From Allantophomopsis cytisporea (taxonomy: Eukaryota > Ascomycota > Leotiomycetes > Phacidiales > Phacidiaceae): a DNA stretch of 64,000 nt. Location of the stretch: the NCBI GenBank assembly GCA_024752435.1, contig CP103024.1, forward strand, positions 868,001 through 932,000, written 5' to 3'. The position numbers and the translations under genes are program-made. Shown piece by piece: positions 56,867 through 64,000 of this stretch. The notes under the pieces are model-generated. The model was given only the letters and a program-made list of their open reading frames with translations. It was not told where the DNA came from and did not search any database. Each line of letters starts with the position of its first letter. The stretch's first letter is position 1.

Positions 56867-57864
56867 CTAGTAACGTAGCGAACTCTTAGGTGCGAAATTC
56901 GACATCATATAGCGAGTATCCGTCGTCGACTCTTCATCCGGAACCACATACTGAGGGCCTAAAGTTTCCTTGTTGATCACCGCACTCGGGTGGTAGACGG
57001 CAAAGATGACCATAGTGATGAACATCAAGCAAGCATCGAAGATGTACAAGTACACCTCAGTCTTCTGCAAGCTACCCTCCGTTCCTTGGACATACTCTGC
57101 CACACGGAATATTGATCGCACCATAATGAAGACACTAGCTGTGTAAAGGATCAAGACATATTTCTGCCATGGTACAGGGACCATCAACGACCGTGGTGTT
57201 GGCTCCTTCATGATTCGGGTATGCCATATCGCAGCGACGACGATGAAGAAGCCGAAGAAAATAACCTGGATGATGAGGCCTCCGATGATAATGTTGTTGC
57301 CAAGGTTCAAGTTATCTGTGGTCTTTGCTGATGCAAGCATACCGCCACCTGTAAGTCGGCAATTAGTATCATGTGCGTGCAAATAAATAGGAAATGCACT
57401 TGCCTGTGGACTGCGTGAAAAATGAGAGGACATCACCAAAGACAAAGATCTTAGTGAGCCAATTTACGCGGATGATAGAATGGACATTTCCATCTGTGAT
57501 GCGGATGATTCGTCCAAGGATCATGTAAATAGAGGCGGCAAACAGAGATGGCGCGAGAAGCAAGAGAAGACTCTGGCAGATGTATGGTCCCGTAGTCCAA
57601 TTGGGACTCTGGTGTGCAGACTCCGCTCGTCCGGCATATCCGATAATCTCAACTACACATACTTTGTTAGCTCGGGGATCGCACAAGGCATTCTGCTGGC
57701 TGCTTACAGAATCCTCCAATGACAAAAGGTATAAAATACCAAGTCCTGTTTCTGACAAGCCTCCAGGCGTGAACAAAGGTGACGGCAAGAAAGAGGAAAA
57801 CAAAGATGACGGCCGCCGCCAAAGAAGGATTGTAGTGGTATAGAACGTAAGTAGAGTCTGACAT
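56867..57864 (-). CDS. RTA1-family lipid-translocating exporter-like protein
   Basis: Model: complement(56867..57348, 57404..57652, 57708..57864), 295 residues. Seven membrane helices are visible. Family landmarks appear only after splicing: FFEIIGYAGRAES spans the first junction, and QSTGGGMLAS spans the second. Others are YICQSLLLLLAPSLFAASIYMILGRII and VRSIFRVAEYVQGTEG. RTA1 proteins include the yeast 7-aminocholesterol resistance protein and Rsb1, a sphingoid-base translocase; members of this group are tied to lipid traffic and drug tolerance. The intron at 57349-57403 begins with GC instead of GT (GCAAGT donor) and has an ideal TACTAAT branch point. The cytosolic C-terminus is acidic. 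The substrate is unknown. Confidence 0.94.
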
Positions 57865-60800
57865 TGTGAATCGGTTTTCAGGTGTCTCTTGATAGGGAAT
57901 GTAGTAGTCAAGTGCTTGATATGGATGATCAGAAGAGAACTCCAGGTGATATTAAGTATTCGCAAGACCCCTCATCTCCGCAAGAAAACATTGACAACTA
58001 ATCTCCTGCATTGTTGTCCTCACAACACGTTGGGCGCGTCTCAAAGCATTGTCGTTGATACTACGGCCAATAAATGTTAACCCCCTGACCGCAGGCTGCA
58101 GACATTCGGCACTATTAACACGACGTATCTTCGCACTTCGTAGCTCGCACCCCCGCTCTCGTACTCGCATTCTCGTACAAAATATAAAACCCACACAAGA
58201 GCACCATAGCAACGTGCAATCAAGCGGCAAGATCCGTTCAGAAGCCTTTTCGAAGATTCGAATGCGCATGCTAGATATCTAGTCAGGGGTATTTAGCTTG
58301 ATGCACACATGGGGTCCACGACTGAAGCACGCGCAAAATACCCAGCCAGATTTTAACATCGTGAGTCCATGCTTTGCGCAGCTGCTGCAAGACACACGCT
58401 TGCACTTCCCGAGCCTTATCTGCTTTCTTTTTGAGGCTGTGCCTATGTATAGCACAGAATTCGCATCTGAAGCTTTGATTATCTGCTCCTCAAGGCTTGA
58501 TCTGATTATCGATACGACACAAGCGTCATCTGAGCCATTCCAAACGCCTACATCATTGTGTTATCTTATTTACTGTCCTTCGCCCAGCCACAAGCTCATC
58601 TCGAGGAAACGCTTATTTCGTGATTCAGCCGTCTGTGCTCGGGCTGAATCGTGAAATAGAACACTGCCTGACGTTCCGTATCGTCAAAGAACATGGAATT
58701 ACGACTTCGCCGAACGCTGAAGGGAGGATCTTACTTTTCCAATGTTTTAAAAATTCGAAATACTTTTCCTCTGCATTGAACGGTCGTTCTGGCCTTGTTG
58801 TTGTCCCATTGATAGCCAGGTTGTTGCACTGACTAATTGTATTTTAGAGGAACTCGATGCGAAATCCGAGAATCCCTTCATCTTGACAATGGAAATCTTT
58901 GATCGAAATCACATAAAGGTGTGTTCGTTTGTGTTCATTCACTTGGACGGGATCGTGATCGAGTCGTATTACACGAAACACCAATTATTCAACTCACTTA
59001 ACCTAACCCAATTTACCACTCAAGTGTATTGTTGTCTGTGCTCAGAAGAGTATATAGAGATTCGATCTTACTATTTCTTCCCCTACTCAAGTACTTCTTC
59101 CGCAGCTATATCTATTTGAAAGGACTGACTGAAGCTTAGGGCTTGTAAATTTACAAAATGACATCTCATCACCAAAGCGCTCTTACCATCAATAACAATA
59201 ACGTCCTCGCTAAAAGCTCCTTCGTAATATTCGCACTGCTGTATGTCCTCGCTTGTCGAGCCGCGTGCAGTATTTAAGACTTTGGGTAGCTTAGTCGTTT
59301 CTGTCACCTAAACGTTTGTCCTCCAACTACATCTGACTATATAGTTTTAAGAAATGGTAGTTCAGTATGCTAGACTTATAACGTTCCATCTCATTATCAC
59401 AACTAAATTATTACCAATAAAAACTCATCACCGTTACTAGATCTATTATTACTTGAACCCTTCAAGTCAGCACTGTGAACAGCTTTTGTATAAAGACCGA
59501 CAAAGAGCCATTGTAAAGTGAAACAATGCGCATAGGAATTCACAGTTTACTGTTCCCACTCTGTTTATACATAATGTATACATCTCAGAAATATTTTCGT
59601 CGTTAAAATGATTATCATCACTTGATAGACACGGTCATTATCGAAAGCATTTATATTAACTCAAAGGACCAACGAGAAAGAGGTATGTAAGCAAAGTATA
59701 GATAAAAGACCCCTACAATCACGCCTATAAACGTGATATCACTATAATTATGTACAGCATAGCGTTTACGACAAAGAAATAAATAGAATCTACCCTACCT
59801 CCGTTCCTCACACTTGAAGCAATTATACCTCTGCAGATTATCAATAATCAATGACCTTAGTCTGTATACTTCGCAGATACAACAACTTATAGCTATCAAA
59901 GACCGAACTTGATAGTAAGCCCATCTACGTTCTAGTGAAAGTACCACAAAACCCCTCCATTAATCTGGTCGAGTCACAGCTGATATCAGACCCACAGGGA
60001 ACGAAGGCGTTGTTGAGTAGGTCAATGATAGGAATACGCCTGTGGATAATGGGGAAGCGTTTAATATACATGTGACGTCGGAGTTCTATACATGGTATCG
60101 ATTTAGGATAATGTTGCTGAAGGTGTCGAGTGAGCCGTCGTCGTCGAATCGTTTGAGATGAGACTCGCTCGAGGTGAAGCGAGATGCTTAGAATAGGCTT
60201 TGCTACACTCCTTTTTTGTTATCAGAGCTTCAATCTTGTATGAATATGGTATGTCTTTGCTTAAATAATTCTTTTCGAAACCTATACAATTGGTTGCATT
60301 TATTTATTCATCATTGTACAATAAGTCATTCCTTTCAACATTCATGTCACTGGTAGGTAGAGTTCAAATAACAGTCGATATCTGACGATTTTTAATTCTT
60401 CATCTAAAACTCCTTACAAAAAGCCATCAGGAAGTGCCAACTCGGGCTTTTCCAACTCTCCTCCATAGAATGATAATCTCAATAGCACACAAACATAAAC
60501 AAGACCCAGACCTCGAAAACTAAACCAAAAATCTAGCAAAAACAATAAAAACCAAAAAAATATATCCTCTCCTCTGGCTTGAACTCCTCTTGGCATCCGG
60601 ATGATGCAATGCAGTGCTCCTTAGCTTGCTTCTCATCGTGGCAGACAGACTGATTCTGTCATTACCACGGTACGGTAACATCCTGCCGGCAGGCGGACGT
60701 AACAGACAGGCTGGCACTGTCTTGCTTCTGGCTTTGATTCTTTCTGGAATCCTAGTATTGATGCGCATGACTGGCTCATGGCTCCTTTCAATCACTCAAC

Positions 60801-60925
60801 TCCAAGAACTCCTTCCGGTCCGGTAATCTACTTATACGGATGGCTGGCTAGCCAATCTAGCCAATCTAGCCAATCGTGTCCTCGATACCTGAGGGTGGCA
60901 TTTTCTTCCCTGGCGCGTAGTCCAT
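57865..60925. other. Spacer of about 3 kb
   Basis: AT-rich in the part 59300-60400. Short frames on both strands have no recognisable domain. Near its right end (60850-60876) there is a three-fold CCAATCTAG repeat close to the 3' end of the C2H2 gene. Nothing else recognised. Confidence 0.55.
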
Positions 60926-63014
60926 TCACCTTGGCTTTGGGGCGGTTCTGACGGCCTTCAGGCAGTTCTCCACTTCCATGAGCGCCTCGACGTCTGAAGG
61001 GTCCTGGAGACTTTGAACAAGATCTATGAGATGGGTACGCTTAGACTCCCACTGCTGCTGAAGACCAGAGTTGGTGGGCACACGGGCCCAGGCTCTGGGA
61101 GAGGGTGGAGACTGAACCTTCTTGACGGAGGCGGCATCTACAGTCCTGCGCTTCTTGCTGGCTGCCTTTGAGGAGCGTACGGATGGAGTGGGTGATCCGC
61201 CAGTGCTGCGGGCCTTAGATATCTCCTGGTGTGGCTTACCATTGTCATTGTGCACACGCTTCATGTGGTCACAGAGGTTCCAACGGCGGGGGAAGCCGTT
61301 TCCTGGGAGAGAGCGCTCACAGCCATCATAGTGGCATCTGAATGGCTTTGCACCATGGCCATGCATACCGTGAGCTTCGCGCTCGTGGCGGAGCAGACAT
61401 GCAGTGGATGAGAAACGAGCTTCTCCACAGGCAGAGACCTTGCAACGGTATGGTTTCAAATGGGAGTCCACGAATTTGCTGCGAGCTAATGTTAGTTCGG
61501 GGTCCCTCGATTGATCAGATATGAACCTACTCATAGTTGCACTTTAGTTTCTCGGGCTTGTGAGTGCAACACATCTCTCCTTCCCATGGACAGTGGTATA
61601 GTCCGTCGTCCTTGACGATGGCATTCTGATAGAGTGGGTGGTCGCGAGCGGTGTTATCAGCATCAGCACTTGTGCGACGGCCAGTGATACGGTCGGTGGA
61701 TTCAGGTTCTTCGTAGATGTGTACCGAATCTGGGAGATCCTGGCGGGGAACAGCTGTTCTAGTGTTTCCAGATTTCGAACTGTGTTGGGCCAAGGCGATC
61801 TTCCTGGAGTTTCTAAAACGAGATGGAGTGTGAGGAGAGTCCACCAAAAAAGGTAATCCACTGGTACGTACCTCGGTGATCGAGCATTTGAGTTTGTGTG
61901 GTCCTTGGAGAAGTTGGATCCAGCTGTCAGTGGCGACATGCCCCAAGATTCATCAAGGGATTCTGGGGAGGAGATTGGAGAGTGGTAGGACATCGGGTCC
62001 CATGTGTATGATGAGTATGAGTCCTGTCCAAGGGTTGTGAAGATAGAAGCCTCAGCCATTGTGGACGCTGGCATCTCCGCCATAGTAGCATACAATGCGG
62101 CAGATTCCTGGGACGAAATGTATGGAAATTCCTCCTTGGTGCGGACGTCGCTATCGAATGCATGGATACTTACAAAGTCATCCTCTGGGGGTGAAAGTGG
62201 GGCGTAGTGTAGGCCATAGTCGCCACCATCAGGGCTGACGGCGTAAATACTCGCCTCAGAAACAGCGCTGGAAAACTGCTTATCCGAATGGTTTGATGAG
62301 ATAGGAAAAGACATCTGAGACAAGGCTGGCTGAAGTGAGGCTGAGCAAATTGGCTCTACGTCAACATATCCATTCCCGGTTGGGCCACTCATGTGGGAAG
62401 CCTGAGATGTCCAACGAGACATGCTAGGTGCTTCAGTTGGTGTGGATTCACTAGCAGTCCATTGACGTGCTTGGTTCTGTGAATATAAATGGGCATTGCT
62501 GTTAAATCCAACGGCATCCATATGGTCCATTGCAGTGTTTTGGAAGTCCTCTGGGAATCCATGGTGCGAGTATACTTGGTTTGAGCTGTCATTTAAGTAC
62601 TGTTGGCCTTCAGCAACGCTGTTCCAGGGGAACTCCGATTGGTGATAAAACTCTTGGGAAACTCCATTGGGATACATGTAACCATAGGAAGTGCTGTCGC
62701 TACACACAGGGTCAGTTCAATTCAACAATCATGTTCTTTAGTGCGGTCAGAAATAAACGAGAAAGAAATATAGGCTCTTGTATGAGTGACATCAACAGAA
62801 AGCAGGTAGCCTAATGCATCGTCAGTATTCAAATAGTACGACCGAACTTGGGCGACAAACCAGTGACGGGATGAGCGGTATTAGGAGTCCAAGGGATAGA
62901 TAACAGTGGTCCATGAGATAGGAAAAGTGCACAAGAATGGGAATAGTCTTCTGGAGTTGTTGATCCTGAGGAACTTGGTATGGCCAGGTCCATAACATCC
63001 AGTACGGGTTCCAT
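60926..63014 (-). CDS. C2H2 zinc-finger transcription factor
   Basis: The firm part is complement(60926..61478, 61531..61812, 61872..62699). Exon 61872..62699 opens through an acceptor (GTGTGTAG) with no ATG before it, so two more 5' exons, 62759..62810 and 62861..63014, are proposed, giving 622 residues from MEPVLD; phases fit, but the 62758 donor (GTTTAT) is weak. An internal start at MYPNG is the alternative. The N-terminal half is Ser/Gln/Tyr/Pro-rich, like an activation domain. The C-terminal half has zinc fingers: CKVSAC then H-x4-H (RHEREAH), and CHYDGC then HMKRVH, preceded by a Cys-rich CPWEGEMCCTH segment that may be a degenerate finger. A basic stretch (SKKRRTVD) and a predicted coiled helix (LIDLVQSLQDP) follow. 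It is a nuclear DNA-binding regulator with unknown targets. Confidence 0.82.
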
Positions 63015-64000
63015 GTTGCAACCGGGAGACAATTAAAAGTTAGTCTTGTCCATAAGCTTTTAGCTGGTTTGCTGGCATGTTTCATTAGTTGGACATCTGA
63101 GTTATTCGACGGGTAATGCCGAGCTCAAGACTCCATACGTGGTGGGATACATACACGAACGCAACTACTTCAAGTAGACGTTCTTTTTGCTTCAGAATCC
63201 ATAGAAGCGCACGTACGATCAACTTAAGATCTAGTAGACGTGCTAGGTAATCCTCAATTGTGAAGGCGAGGTAGATCCTTGGTAGTTTGCTGCGGCCTGA
63301 TACCCTGGGAAGAAAATCCATTCTGACGGTTTGTCATTGCCTCGGATGAGGCTCACAAGTGCATGAGAGGTTAAATAGAACTTCGATGCAGATGTGATTC
63401 GTCGATAGTCGATATCAATCCATGATAGGACGTGTAACAACCGAGTTACTTCCATTTATATAAGATGAGAACGAATTGGTCCATGAAAGAGAAGACGGTC
63501 CAGAAGTCCAGTATACTTACCATAATGAAACATTGAGAGAAAAAGAATTCCAGAATGTGCAGACAAAAAGATTAACCGGTATCGAGAATGTGGTCCCCTT
63601 TGGTGTCCTCGGATGGTTTCCTGGTAAGATGCTCCTTGGAATGGTATATGCTCCGGCACTGGAACGGCTCCTGCTGGGGTTCTGGATTGAGTCTCATAAA
63701 AAGGAAATACATGAATTTCTGGCAACATGATAAAAGCTCAAAACATAAACATAGAAATTGAATGTACCTAGCAGAGATATCTCGGCTGAGACGCTCTGAA
63801 TCAAACTGTCGAGCCATTTTGTCCTGGAACGGATGGAAAGCTTGAACCACGGCAGTCATTGGGCACCAAGAGGAGTGAGTGCCGTTCAACAATTTGCCTT
63901 GGGATGGGCAATGATGAGTCGATATCCTAACGGCAATGCCTATCTCCTTGGTATCAGGGATACTTTAAAAAGAGACGCGGCAAATGGAAGTCCAGGTAAC
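63015..64000. other. Upstream flank of the C2H2 gene
   Basis: About 1 kb to the window edge. Several minus-strand frames of 60-106 codons are present without recognisable motifs. It probably holds the promoter and leader of the zinc-finger gene; part may belong to a gene beyond the window. Confidence 0.45.

Overview
The window is nuclear DNA of a filamentous ascomycete (Pezizomycotina), probably Leotiomycetes/Helotiales; the class is an inference from gene content and style and was not searched. The signs are short introns (mostly 47-70 nt) with CTAAC/CTGAC branch points, a fungal Zn2Cys6 regulator, RTA1 and fungal 7-TM rhodopsin-fold membrane proteins, a 316-residue RACK1/Cpc2, fungal COX9 and SOM1, and many TACG/TACC/TATG microsatellites in the spacers. 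No transposon, CRISPR, virus or bacterial-type operon was seen.

Layout. 1-3576: 3' part of URB2 (ribosome biogenesis), convergent with a SRAP/HMCES-type abasic-site shield protein. 3577-20652: about 17 kb without a convincing gene, rich in microsatellites, ending in a pyrimidine-rich stretch that looks like the leader of plc1. 20653-24096: intact delta-type phosphoinositide phospholipase C. 25122-29110: compact housekeeping block: a RecA/Rad51-paralog-like protein head-to-head with SOM1, then TAF8 head-to-head with COX9. 30815-32145: RACK1/Cpc2, whose third intron carries a box C/D snoRNA that I read as U24/snR24. 32894-35860: a single-pass membrane protein with a PY motif, the TFIIH subunit TFB5, and a peroxisomal dienoyl-CoA isomerase ending in SKL. 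38743-41475: a 910-residue single-exon fusion of an isochorismatase-like fold, an AlkB-type Fe(II)/2OG dioxygenase and a glutathione-transferase-like module. 43364-45005: eight-exon 7-TM protein. 48873-49239: a small hydrophilic repeat protein, preceded by a frameshifted gene relic. 50109-54062: a divergent pair of a PhyH-type dioxygenase and a Zn2Cys6 transcription factor. 54882-57864: a bestrophin-like anion channel convergent with an RTA1-family protein. 60926-63014: a C2H2 zinc-finger factor with an uncertain 5' end.

Most genes are unrelated housekeeping or membrane genes. Possible functional links are the divergent regulator/dioxygenase pair and a loose concentration of genome-maintenance genes (HMCES-like, Rad51-paralog-like, TFB5, AlkB fusion), which may be chance. 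Exon structures were derived by hand from splice signals, reading-frame continuity and expected protein motifs; the exon lengths of every model add up to a multiple of three.

The observations most worth following are the three-domain fusion with its Cys-to-Ser change in the hydrolase site, the intronic snoRNA, the HMCES-like protein with two PCNA-binding-like motifs, the degenerate Rad51-like protein, and the large gene-free region upstream of plc1.
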